Shown here in pieces: positions 32,645 through 40,161 of a stretch of DNA of 64,000 bases. Origin of the DNA: YC2-FULL-38-9 sp964629635 (GTDB lineage: Bacteria; Patescibacteriota; Microgenomatia; UBA1406; GWC2-37-13); contig CAZVQS010000002.1 of NCBI GenBank assembly GCA_964629635.1, forward strand, positions 186,001 to 250,000. The letters are read 5' to 3'. The notes under the pieces are model-generated. The model saw nothing but the letters and a program-made list of their open reading frames with translations. It did no database searches and was not told the DNA's origin. The position numbers and the translations under genes are program-made. How positions within the stretch are numbered: the stretch's first letter is position 1; every line of letters begins with the position of its first letter.

Positions 32645-34711
32645 ATGGAAACAAAACGCAGCTTCGTTCTAACCCTTTCCGGCGCAGCCATCTTCATTGC
32701 ACTTGCGATTCTCCTTTTTGCGATTTTACGCAGGAACCTCATCAATCTTCCCGGCGTGCCCCCCATAACGCAAAACACAAACCTCAAGACGCAGCCGTTC
32801 GGAAAAATGAGGAAATTCGCAACTGAGGAGGAGTTCCGCGCATTCATGGAGGAGGCGACATCAATCCGGAACGAGTCAGGCGGCGTTTTCATGGAAGACA
32901 GGGCGGTAAGCAAATCAGTTCCCGGACTGGGCATGGAAAATTCCATCGGGCTGCCGGTCCCCCAGACAGGTGGAGGCGACAGCGCACAGCGCGTATCACA
33001 AACCAACGTGCAGGTTCTCGGGATAGATGAACCGGACATCGTGAAGACGGACGGGGACAACCTCTATTATTCATCGCCGTACAGTTACCGCACATATCCC
33101 ATGATGGAAAAACGCATAGCTCCGGACGTCATGACCGAACCGGGTGCGGATACGAGTCTGATCTATCCGCCGGTTCCGCAGGAGCCGGAAGGCGGCATTC
33201 TCTCCATTCGTTCCTTTCCGCCCCAGACCATGAAAAAACTGGGAAACATTCCGGTGTCCGGTGACCTGCTTTTGAACGGGGATGTCTTGGTGGTATTTGA
33301 CGAAACGAATTACGAAAAGCGGCAGATAGCTGGGTATGACGTGAAGGACCCGGCGCGCCCGGTGAAGAAATGGAGCATTCCGTACGGGGAAAACATGTAC
33401 AAGGTCCAGGCCCGTTTGTACAAAAACCGGATTTATTTGATTACCCGCCGGGAGCAGGGAAACGGGTTTCCCTGTCCGATACCCCTTTTCGGGATAAAGG
33501 GTGAAGGATCCTCTGTCCGGTGCATGGATGTCTACCGCCCCGAAGCCCGTGTACCGAGCGATACCGTCTATACCGTTTCCCAGATTAATCCGCAGGACGG
33601 AACCGTCGAAAAGACCGTGTCGTTTGTGGGTTCGGCCGCCGAATCGGTCATTTATATGTCCAAAGAAAACCTGTATGCCGCATATCACTACAGCGGCGAC
33701 ATGGTCGACATATTATCAGGATTCGTCACGGAAAACCGGGATCTGTTTCCCGATACCGTCGCGCAGAAACTCGCGAAGCTTTCCGGGTATGAGCTGAGCC
33801 AGCAGGCAAAGATGGTTGAACTTTCCGATATCCTATCCCGTTTCATGAACGGGATGAAAAACGACGACAAACTTGCGTTCGAAAACAACCTCCAGAACCG
33901 CATGAAGGATTTTATGGCGAAACACGCCCGGGAGCTCGATAAAACCGGCATCGTCAAGATCGACTTAGACACTTTTTCGATACGTGCAACCGGGGAGGTG
34001 CCGGGCAAGGCCATCAACCAGTTTGCGCTCGATGAGTATGACGGTTCCCTGAGGATAGCAACGACTATCGGACAAAACAGCTGGGTATCAGGATTCGGAC
34101 GCACCGCCGATTCCTTCAGCGATGTGTATGTGCTCAACGGTTCTCTTGACGTGCTCGGGTCGGTCCGGGACCTGGGGAAGACGGAACGCATCTACTCGGT
34201 ACGCTTTATGGCGGAGCGCGGATATGTCGTGACGTTCCGTCAGACGGATCCGTTTTATGTGCTTGATTTGTCCAATCCCCGGTCACCCGCGCTCAAAGGC
34301 GAACTGAAGATCCCCGGGTATTCCTCATACCTGCACCCCCTCAAGGAAGACCTGCTGGTCGGGGTCGGCCAGGAATCGGGCAACGTGAAGCTTTCCCTGT
34401 TTGATGTAGCCGATCCGGAGAATCCGAGAGAGATCGACAAATATTCCATGACCGAATTCTGGTCAGAGGCCCAAAATAACCACCACGCGTTTCTTGCCGA
34501 TGAGCAGCATGAGGCATTTTTCATGCCCGGATCACAGGGAGGCTACGTGTTCTCATATGCGGGCAACAAGTTGTCGATGGTGAAAGCGGTTGCCGGCAGC
34601 CAGGTACAGCGTGCGGTGTACGTGAACGATTATCTCTATATCATCGGACAGGATAAAATCGTTGTTTTGAACGAAAACGATTGGAGCCAGGCGGGATCAC
34701 TGGAATTATGA
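32645..34711 (+). CDS. Membrane-anchored extracellular beta-propeller protein
   Basis: The 688-residue protein has an N-terminal membrane segment (residues ~8-28) and a large secreted part. The motif VQVLGIDEPDIVKTDGDNLYY, repeated WD-like blades (VYVLNGSLDVLGSVRDLG, FYVLDLSNPRSPALKGELK, LSLFDVADPENPREIDKYS) and length match the Beta_propel family of secreted proteins found in archaea and bacteria, whose function is unknown. A helical insertion near residues 370-430 interrupts the blades. It has its own leaderless promoter. Confidence 0.85.
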   Translation: METKRSFVLTLSGAAIFIALAILLFAILRRNLINLPGVPPITQNTNLKTQPFGKMRKFATEEEFRAFMEEATSIRNESGGVFMEDRAVSKSVPGLGMENSIGLPVPQTGGGDSAQRVSQTNVQVLGIDEPDIVKTDGDNLYYSSPYSYRTYPMMEKRIAPDVMTEPGADTSLIYPPVPQEPEGGILSIRSFPPQTMKKLGNIPVSGDLLLNGDVLVVFDETNYEKRQIAGYDVKDPARPVKKWSIPYGENMYKVQARLYKNRIYLITRREQGNGFPCPIPLFGIKGEGSSVRCMDVYRPEARVPSDTVYTVSQINPQDGTVEKTVSFVGSAAESVIYMSKENLYAAYHYSGDMVDILSGFVTENRDLFPDTVAQKLAKLSGYELSQQAKMVELSDILSRFMNGMKNDDKLAFENNLQNRMKDFMAKHARELDKTGIVKIDLDTFSIRATGEVPGKAINQFALDEYDGSLRIATTIGQNSWVSGFGRTADSFSDVYVLNGSLDVLGSVRDLGKTERIYSVRFMAERGYVVTFRQTDPFYVLDLSNPRSPALKGELKIPGYSSYLHPLKEDLLVGVGQESGNVKLSLFDVADPENPREIDKYSMTEFWSEAQNNHHAFLADEQHEAFFMPGSQGGYVFSYAGNKLSMVKAVAGSQVQRAVYVNDYLYIIGQDKIVVLNENDWSQAGSLEL

Positions 34712-35085
34712 TCAATCAGCTGGAATACGGACTTCAGCTTTTCTATTCCGTGCTATTCGCCGCTGCTGCTGTATATGTAGGCGTATTCTATTTCATACTG
34801 TATCCCGTGATTCTCCTGAGAGAGGGGGTCAGGGGATTGCGTACCCGATCTTGCCTTAACCTGCTGCTGCTTCTCAGCAGGAGACGCTACCGGCACCATG
34901 TTGTTTTCTCGCCTTTTTTTGGCGTCGGTCTGTTCATGGGCAAGCGGGATCCGTATTTGGAGAAAGAATCGAAAAAAGGATTTATGGCTGTGGTCTACAG
35001 CATCATTTACATCACCCTATCCCTCTTGTTTTTCTGCACATATGCGCTGGTCATAGGACACTGCATCTGGGTGTACGGTAGGTAA
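34708..35085 (+). CDS. Small two-segment membrane protein of unknown function
   Basis: The 125-residue protein, from the ATG overlapping the beta-propeller stop (ATGA), has two long hydrophobic segments (about residues 12-38 and 96-118) separated by a basic loop rich in Arg and Leu. No family is recognised. The four-base overlap suggests it is translated together with the beta-propeller protein and may anchor or export it. Confidence 0.65.
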   Translation: MINQLEYGLQLFYSVLFAAAAVYVGVFYFILYPVILLREGVRGLRTRSCLNLLLLLSRRRYRHHVVFSPFFGVGLFMGKRDPYLEKESKKGFMAVVYSIIYITLSLLFFCTYALVIGHCIWVYGR

Positions 35086-35089
35086 CGGC

Positions 35090-36289
35090 TTATTTCCAGT
35101 CCGGTATGTAGTATTTTTTGCCTTTCAGGTTTTGAGGCAGGTATTCCTGCTGTACTTTCCTGCCCGTTTCCTTTTCCACTTTCCACGGATATCTCACGTG
35201 GTTGCGTCCGTAGCCGAGGCTTCGCATGACCTTGTTCGTGGCATTGCGCAGGTGAAGAGGTATGGGGCCGAGGTTTTTTTCGTCGATATCGGCGAGCGCC
35301 TGCTGCAGTCCGGACGTTGATGCGATGGATTTGCGAGCGGTGGCAAGGTACGTTGCGGTCTGGGCAAGAATGAGACCCGCCTCCGGCCAGCCGATCATAT
35401 GCACCGCCTGCATGGCGGAGGTCGCCACAACCAGTGCGGTCGGCAGCGCGTTTCCGATGTCTTCGCTTGCGAAAACGACCATACGCCGCGCGATAAATAC
35501 CGGATCCTCTCCCGCCTTGATCATCCGGGCCAGGTAGTGAAGTGCAGCGTCCGGGTCCGATCCTCTCATGGATTTGATGAACGCAGATATGGTATCGTAG
35601 TGCCAGTCTCCTTTTTTGTCGTAATATATGGCCTTGCGCTGGATTGCTTCCTCCGCGACTTTGAGGGTTACCTTTTTTGCAATGGATGCGGAGAGCTCAA
35701 CTGCGTTGATGACCGTGCGCGCGTCTCCGTTTGAACTCCTCACCAGATGACTGACTGCTTCAGGTGAAAAGGAGTGTTTCGGAAAAAGCTTTGCAGCATT
35801 GTGCACGATCTTTTCGATATCTTCGTCAGACAGGGCATGGAGCACATACACTTGGCTGCGTGAAATGAGAGGGGCGTTCACTTCGAATCCCGGATTTTCG
35901 GTTGTTGCGCCGATGAGGATGATGGTTCCGTTTTCCACGTGGGGGAGGAACGCATCCTGCTGTCCTTTGTTGAACCGGTGGATTTCGTCAACAAACAGGA
36001 TCGTCTGTTTTTTGAAAAGCGTTTTCTCGCGCGCCTGCCTGACGATTTCACGCACCTCCGCCACTCCTCCGGTCACTGCGGAGAACGATACGAAATCCGC
36101 GTCAACGTAATGGGCGATAAGGCGTGCAAGCGTTGTCTTGCCGCATCCGGGAGGGCCCCAAAGGATCATGGACGTCACCTTGCCGTTTTCGAGCATTTTC
36201 CGGATAGGTTTGCCCTTGCCGACCAGGTGCTCCTGGCCGACCACTTCGTCAAGTGTTTTGGGTCTCAGCTGTTCTGCAAGCGGAATCAT
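35090..36289 (-). CDS. rarA: Replication-associated recombination protein RarA/MgsA
   Basis: AAA+ ATPase acting at stalled replication forks. From the ATG at 36289 it has 399 residues: the N-terminal PLAEQLRPKTLDEVVGQEHL, Walker A GPPGCGKT (45-52), Walker B FVDEIHRFNKGQQD, and the C-terminal MgsA domain with MRGSDPDAALHYLARM and RRMVVFASEDIGNA. The downstream ATG is chosen because a TACAAT box lies six bases before it. Confidence 0.95.
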   Translation of the reverse strand: MIPLAEQLRPKTLDEVVGQEHLVGKGKPIRKMLENGKVTSMILWGPPGCGKTTLARLIAHYVDADFVSFSAVTGGVAEVREIVRQAREKTLFKKQTILFVDEIHRFNKGQQDAFLPHVENGTIILIGATTENPGFEVNAPLISRSQVYVLHALSDEDIEKIVHNAAKLFPKHSFSPEAVSHLVRSSNGDARTVINAVELSASIAKKVTLKVAEEAIQRKAIYYDKKGDWHYDTISAFIKSMRGSDPDAALHYLARMIKAGEDPVFIARRMVVFASEDIGNALPTALVVATSAMQAVHMIGWPEAGLILAQTATYLATARKSIASTSGLQQALADIDEKNLGPIPLHLRNATNKVMRSLGYGRNHVRYPWKVEKETGRKVQQEYLPQNLKGKKYYIPDWK

Positions 36290-36295
36290 TCCTTC

Positions 36296-36323
36296 ATTGT
36301 ACACCTTAAACCAGTTTTGTAAA
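36296..36323 (-). promoter_or_regulatory. Promoter of rarA, leaderless configuration
   Basis: TTTACA (36318-36323), a 16-base spacer and TACAAT (36296-36301) on the minus strand are followed by six bases and the rarA ATG. Confidence 0.65.
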
Positions 36324-36331
36324 GAACAATC

Positions 36332-36383
36332 GTTCACTTGCAACCCCGCCCCCGGCAGGGAACCGGAGACGGGGCGGGTGAAC
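36332..36383 (-). terminator. GC-rich 52-base hairpin between trpB and rarA
   Basis: On the minus strand GTTCAC, CCGCCCC and CCGG arms pair with CCGG, GGGGCGG and GTGAAC, giving an imperfect hairpin starting seven bases after the trpB stop. No T-run follows on either strand, so it is either a terminator without a U-tract, an mRNA 3' stabiliser, or an unrelated inverted repeat. Confidence 0.5.
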
Positions 36384-36389
36384 AGTCAT

Positions 36390-37586
36390 TCACTTGATCA
36401 TCGTTTCATACACATGCTCCACGTCCTTGTCGCCGCGGCCGGACAGGTTTACGATTATCGAATCGTTCCGGGAAAGCGTCTTCGCATAACGCATCGCAAA
36501 TGCGACCGCGTGTGATGATTCAAGGGCAGGAATGATGCCTTCGGTTTTCGAGAGTTGCTCGAATGAGGCAACCGCCTGCCGGTCAGTGACCGATGCGGCT
36601 TTGATCCGTCCTGATGTTTTAAGGTATGCGAGCTCAGGTCCGACGCCCGGATAGTCGAGGCCGGAGGCAGCACTGTATGATTGCGCGACATTGCCGCGGC
36701 TGTCCTGCAGCGTAAGGGTCCTGAATCCGTGGATGATGGTTTCTTTGCCTTTCCCCAGGGACATGCCATGCCTGCCGGAATTTTTCCCCAGCCCCTCCGG
36801 TTCGACCGCATACAAAGCAACTTCCGGATCCTGTATGAAAGCGGAAAACGCGCCGATCGCATTGCTCCCCCCGCCCACGCACGCGATGACCGCGCGGGGA
36901 AGCATGCGCTCTTTTTCCAGTATCTGCCTGCGTGCTTCCTCGCCGATTATTTTCTGAAAATCGCGTACCATGGCCGGATACGGATGCGGACCGACTGCGG
37001 ATCCGAGAAGATAATACGATTCCGGCTCTTTCACGTATGCCTCAAGCGCGGCGTCCACCGCATCCTTGAGAGTGCCCTGGCCCCGTGTTACCGGTATGAC
37101 ACGAGCGCCGAGGATCTTCATCCGGTACACGTTCGGTTTTTGCGCTTCCATGTCGCGCGCGCCCATGTATATGTCGCAGTCCATACCGAAATACGCGGCA
37201 ACTGTTGCGGTTGCGGTGCCGTGCTGGCCGGCTCCGGTTTCCGCTATGAGCTTCCGCTTGCCCAGGTGTTTGGCGACGAGCGCCTGTCCGATGCAGTTGT
37301 TGATTTTGTGCGCTCCGGTATGGTTCAGGTCTTCCCGCTTGAGATAGAGTTTTGCCCCGTTTGCTTTGCGGGTAAGGTTCTGAGCCAGATAGAGGGGGGA
37401 GGGGCGCCCCGCATATTCCCGGTAAAGCGTATTGAGCTGCGAAAGGAACGCGGCATCGGTACGCAGGCTTAGGTATGCATCCTCAAGAATCTTAAGCGGT
37501 TTAGCAAGCGGTTCCGGCACGAATCTGCCGCCAAATTTTCCGAAATACCCGTTTTTATCGGGCATAGTGATTCCGTTAGTTTTCAT
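36390..37586 (-). CDS. trpB: Tryptophan synthase beta chain
   Basis: PLP enzyme joining indole and serine to tryptophan. The 398-residue protein is of the standard TrpB1 type: FGKFGGRFVPE at the N-terminus, the PLP lysine in KREDLNHTGAHKIN, AETGAGQHGTATA, the phosphate loop GGGSNAIG and the C-terminal LSGRGDKD. The ATG at 37586 is preferred to an in-frame TTG three codons earlier. No trpA is present in the trpR-trpS-trpB operon, so it may salvage free indole or depend on an unlinked TrpA. Confidence 0.96.
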   Translation of the reverse strand: MKTNGITMPDKNGYFGKFGGRFVPEPLAKPLKILEDAYLSLRTDAAFLSQLNTLYREYAGRPSPLYLAQNLTRKANGAKLYLKREDLNHTGAHKINNCIGQALVAKHLGKRKLIAETGAGQHGTATATVAAYFGMDCDIYMGARDMEAQKPNVYRMKILGARVIPVTRGQGTLKDAVDAALEAYVKEPESYYLLGSAVGPHPYPAMVRDFQKIIGEEARRQILEKERMLPRAVIACVGGGSNAIGAFSAFIQDPEVALYAVEPEGLGKNSGRHGMSLGKGKETIIHGFRTLTLQDSRGNVAQSYSAASGLDYPGVGPELAYLKTSGRIKAASVTDRQAVASFEQLSKTEGIIPALESSHAVAFAMRYAKTLSRNDSIIVNLSGRGDKDVEHVYETMIK

Positions 37587-37642
37587 ATGATTCAAAGAAT
37601 TGATAAGGGATTATGCCTCGGTTTGTTCAAACGAAGCGGAGG

Positions 37643-37702
37643 TCAGACCTGCCAGCATCCGCAGGGGTAGGTGGTATAGAGATTGAAGTATGCGTTTCCC
37701 AT
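37643..37702 (-). CDS. Possible small peptide MGNAYFNLYTTYPCGCWQV between trpS and trpB
   Basis: A 19-codon reading frame begins one base after the trpS stop (TAATATG) and ends 56 bases before trpB. It contains one Trp codon and a CGC motif. The second half can form a short hairpin CCTGC-N8-GCAGG that spans the Trp codon. There is no T-run for a terminator. It might be a translational leader for trpB or chance; no homology is claimed. Confidence 0.35.
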   Translation of the reverse strand: MGNAYFNLYTTYPCGCWQV

Positions 37703-37703
37703 A

Positions 37704-38678
37704 TTATGCGAGTCCCATTTTCCCCTTCACTTCCGCGACCGTTTTGCGGGCGATATCACGGGCTTTTTCGGCGCCTTCACGAATAACCTTATCCACATAA
37801 TCCGGGTTTTCCTCGAGGGTTTTCCGTTTTTCCTGTAGGGGTTTCAGTTCCTCGAAAATGCGGGTACTGATTTCGTCTTTCATATCGGAAAACCTGAGTG
37901 CACCTTCCTTATAGAGGGTTTCGTATTTTGCAACGGACTCGGGGACAAACAGTTTCGCGTATGAAAACAGGGACTTCGTGCCCGGTGTCATTTCGCCTCC
38001 GACCACCGTTGAGGTCGGTATGGACCGCACCCGTTTACGGATGGTGTCCAAGTCGTCGGTCATATTGATGTAGCTGCCCTCGACCGACTTGCTCATTTTG
38101 CCCGCTCCCTTGAGGGAAGGGACATATTCGCCGGCCGTTACGAACCTGACCGGTTCCGGAAAATCCATACCGAACAGTTCGTTCAGTTTGCGCGCGGCTT
38201 CGCGTGCGACTTCAAGATGCGGTTCCTGATCTATTCCGACCGGGACGGCGCTTGCTTTGTACAGGAGGATATCGGAAGCCATGAGGATCGGGTAATTGAG
38301 GAGGGCCATGGTGTTGCCGTGGGGATGCTGCTTCACTTTTTCTTTGAATGTCGGGAGGTGCTGCATGCGGGCGATCGACATGACGGATGATATGTAAAAG
38401 GCCAGTTCGAAATGTTCGATCACCTTCGACTGTTCGAATATGACGCTTTTATCCGGATCAAGTCCTGCCGCGAGGTAGTCGAGCACCACTTCCCGGCGGT
38501 TTGTCTTCAGCTGTACGGGGTCATAAGGCGTGGTGATGGTGTGGGCGTCCGCCACCATGTAGAGCGTTTCGTAACCGGGATCGTCCTGGAGCGCGAGCAT
38601 ACCCTTCACCGCCCCGAGATAATTGCCGAGGTGCAGCCTTCCCGTTGCGCGTATGCCTGATAAAACGAATTTTTTCAT
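37704..38678 (-). CDS. trpS: Tryptophanyl-tRNA synthetase
   Basis: Class I synthetase, 324 residues, normal for bacterial TrpRS. The HIGH-equivalent is TGRLHLGNYLG near the N-terminus, and KMSKS appears as KMSKSVEGS. Other family marks are ADAHTITTPYDP and GIDQEPHLEVAREAA. It lies between trpR and trpB in one operon, an arrangement that places tryptophan charging under the Trp repressor. Confidence 0.97.
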   Translation of the reverse strand: MKKFVLSGIRATGRLHLGNYLGAVKGMLALQDDPGYETLYMVADAHTITTPYDPVQLKTNRREVVLDYLAAGLDPDKSVIFEQSKVIEHFELAFYISSVMSIARMQHLPTFKEKVKQHPHGNTMALLNYPILMASDILLYKASAVPVGIDQEPHLEVAREAARKLNELFGMDFPEPVRFVTAGEYVPSLKGAGKMSKSVEGSYINMTDDLDTIRKRVRSIPTSTVVGGEMTPGTKSLFSYAKLFVPESVAKYETLYKEGALRFSDMKDEISTRIFEELKPLQEKRKTLEENPDYVDKVIREGAEKARDIARKTVAEVKGKMGLA

Positions 38679-38687
38679 ATGAGTTTA

Positions 38688-38936
38688 TTATACTGGTTTG
38701 AACCTTCCTTTGGAAAGCTCCTTGGAGCCGCGGGTAACCGTCGCAATGCCCACGCCGAGCTTTCGTGCGATTTCATGCTGGGGGATCTGTTTCTTGAGCA
38801 TCCGAACGATTTCGATACGGCGTGCAAGTTCCTGCACCTCCTTTTCGGTTAGAAGGCCTTTGAGGAATTCCTTGAGATCATGTGCCGTCTTAATCCCCAA
38901 AATGGTGCCGGCAAGAGTATCGAGCGAATGTTCCAT
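38688..38936 (-). CDS. trpR: Trp operon repressor TrpR
   Basis: The 82-residue all-helical protein matches TrpR/YerC closely: LTEKEVQELARRIEIVRMLKK followed by the HTH QIPQHEIARKLGVGIATVTRGSKEL, nearly the E. coli TrpR helix (GAGIATITRGSNSL). E. coli TrpR has 108 residues, so both ends are shorter here. It heads the trpR-trpS-trpB operon. The start at 38936 lies six bases after the -10 box, so the message is leaderless, and a palindrome over the promoter suggests autoregulation. Confidence 0.9.
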   Translation of the reverse strand: MEHSLDTLAGTILGIKTAHDLKEFLKGLLTEKEVQELARRIEIVRMLKKQIPQHEIARKLGVGIATVTRGSKELSKGRFKPV

Positions 38937-38942
38937 TATACT

Positions 38943-38971
38943 ATTGTACTAGTATGTTAGTATGAAGTCAA
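38943..38971 (-). promoter_or_regulatory. trpR promoter with Trp-operator-like palindrome
   Basis: On the minus strand TTGACT (38966-38971), a 17-base spacer and TACAAT (38943-38948), then six bases and ATG. Overlapping it is ATACTA-N6-TAGTAT (38938-38955), which contains TACTAGTA; the CTAGT core is shared with the E. coli trp operator. The -35 box overlaps the end of the upstream hypothetical gene. Confidence 0.75.
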
Positions 38972-39690
38972 GCGGATGTCTGCAGTGTCAGACAGGGGAG
39001 GGGACGCTGGTAACCGAACAGTTCCGTGCGGGCGGTTATGCCGGCGGCTGCCGGAAAGGGAAGGGGGGTGTAGAGACCTGCCTCTTTCGGCTTCATGAAA
39101 TCCGGAGTCGAGCCGAACGCGTCAGGCCCGTCCTGGGCAAGGGTCCTCAAATGGGGCAGCCATAAGGGTTCATGTCCCACCCTGCCCTCATTGCGGTTGA
39201 TGACGTTTGCCGCACCGATATTTTCCTGCACGAGAACGAGCGTTCCGGTTTTCCGGTATTCCGGCGGATTGAGGTAAAGGGTGAGCTGCGCTGCAGGACG
39301 GATACCTTCATCCAGTGCGTCCAGATACCGGTAGATCCTGCGCTCAAGCGTCCGGTCGGATCCTTTATCCCTCACCCGCTGCGACCTGCCGCCGATGAAG
39401 ACGAGCTTGGGGGCTTCCGAACCGTTTGCCATCTGGATGATCGCCGCGTCCGAGGTTATAGAACGGGGCGTTTGCTTCGTGTCAGGTATGAATTCCTCAT
39501 GCTCCGCTCCGTCACACGCATACCGGTATCTAATGCCTGTTTCTTCCCGGGTGACCGCCAGAAGGCGGTCGCCTTTTGCCGCATCAAGTTCAATGACCGG
39601 AAATCCGAGCACCGGGGATTTGCGAAGAGCTTCGCGGTAGTTGTGGAGGCGCGCCTGGGATTCGGGAACAAGCCGTTGCCTGTCCGCCAT
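38968..39690 (-). CDS. Hypothetical protein (240 aa)
   Basis: A 240-residue soluble protein without signal peptide or membrane segment; I do not recognise the family. It is mixed alpha/beta with segments such as GDRLLAVTREETGIRYRYAC, LVFIGGRSQRVRDKG and YLNPPEYRKTGTLVLVQENI, and ends in a low-complexity tail. Codon use and spacing (21 bases after dtd) are like the neighbours, so it is probably real and part of the pbp-dtd operon. Its stop overlaps the trpR -35 box. Confidence 0.65.
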   Translation of the reverse strand: MADRQRLVPESQARLHNYREALRKSPVLGFPVIELDAAKGDRLLAVTREETGIRYRYACDGAEHEEFIPDTKQTPRSITSDAAIIQMANGSEAPKLVFIGGRSQRVRDKGSDRTLERRIYRYLDALDEGIRPAAQLTLYLNPPEYRKTGTLVLVQENIGAANVINRNEGRVGHEPLWLPHLRTLAQDGPDAFGSTPDFMKPKEAGLYTPLPFPAAAGITARTELFGYQRPLPCLTLQTSA

Positions 39691-39711
39691 AGGGAATTGC
39701 CAACTGTTAAT

Positions 39712-40161
39712 TCAGGAAAGCGTTTTGCTGTCGATAACAAACGTAACGGGCCCGTCGTTCGTTAGCTGTATTTCCATATGGGAAGCGTACCTGCCCGTTG
39801 AAACAGGAATGCCGTGGGAGTGTAGGATTTCGGTAAAGAGGCGGTACAGCTTTTCCGCCTGAATAGGCTCCATGGCAGGAAAGAAGTCGGGCCTTCTGCC
39901 GCCTTTCAGGTTGGCGACCAGGGTGAACTGGGAAACGACCAGGATTTCCCCTCCGGTTTCCTGTATCGAATGGTTCATTTTGCCTGCATTGTCTTCGAAA
40001 ATGCGCAGGACGGCGATTTTCTCCGCGGTTTTTCGTGCGTCCTGTTCGGCATCGTGCTTGGCCACACCTAAAAACACGAGCATGCCTGCGCCGATGGATG
40101 ATACCGTTTCGTTTGAAACGGTTACCGAGGCCGTTTTAACACGCTGGATGAGTGCGATCAT
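39712..40161 (-). CDS. dtd: D-aminoacyl-tRNA deacylase
   Basis: Removes D-amino acids (and glycine from tRNA-Ala) from tRNAs. The 149-residue protein has both family motifs, VVSQFTLVAN (SQFTL) and LTNDGPVTFVID, whose Gly-Pro forms the active site across the dimer. It overlaps the class A PBP gene by four bases (ATGA). Confidence 0.96.
   Translation of the reverse strand: MIALIQRVKTASVTVSNETVSSIGAGMLVFLGVAKHDAEQDARKTAEKIAVLRIFEDNAGKMNHSIQETGGEILVVSQFTLVANLKGGRRPDFFPAMEPIQAEKLYRLFTEILHSHGIPVSTGRYASHMEIQLTNDGPVTFVIDSKTLS

Noticed and set aside
37596..37703. A trp-type transcription attenuator before trpB
   Set aside because: No terminator hairpin with a T-run is present; only a weak small hairpin and a possible peptide remain.
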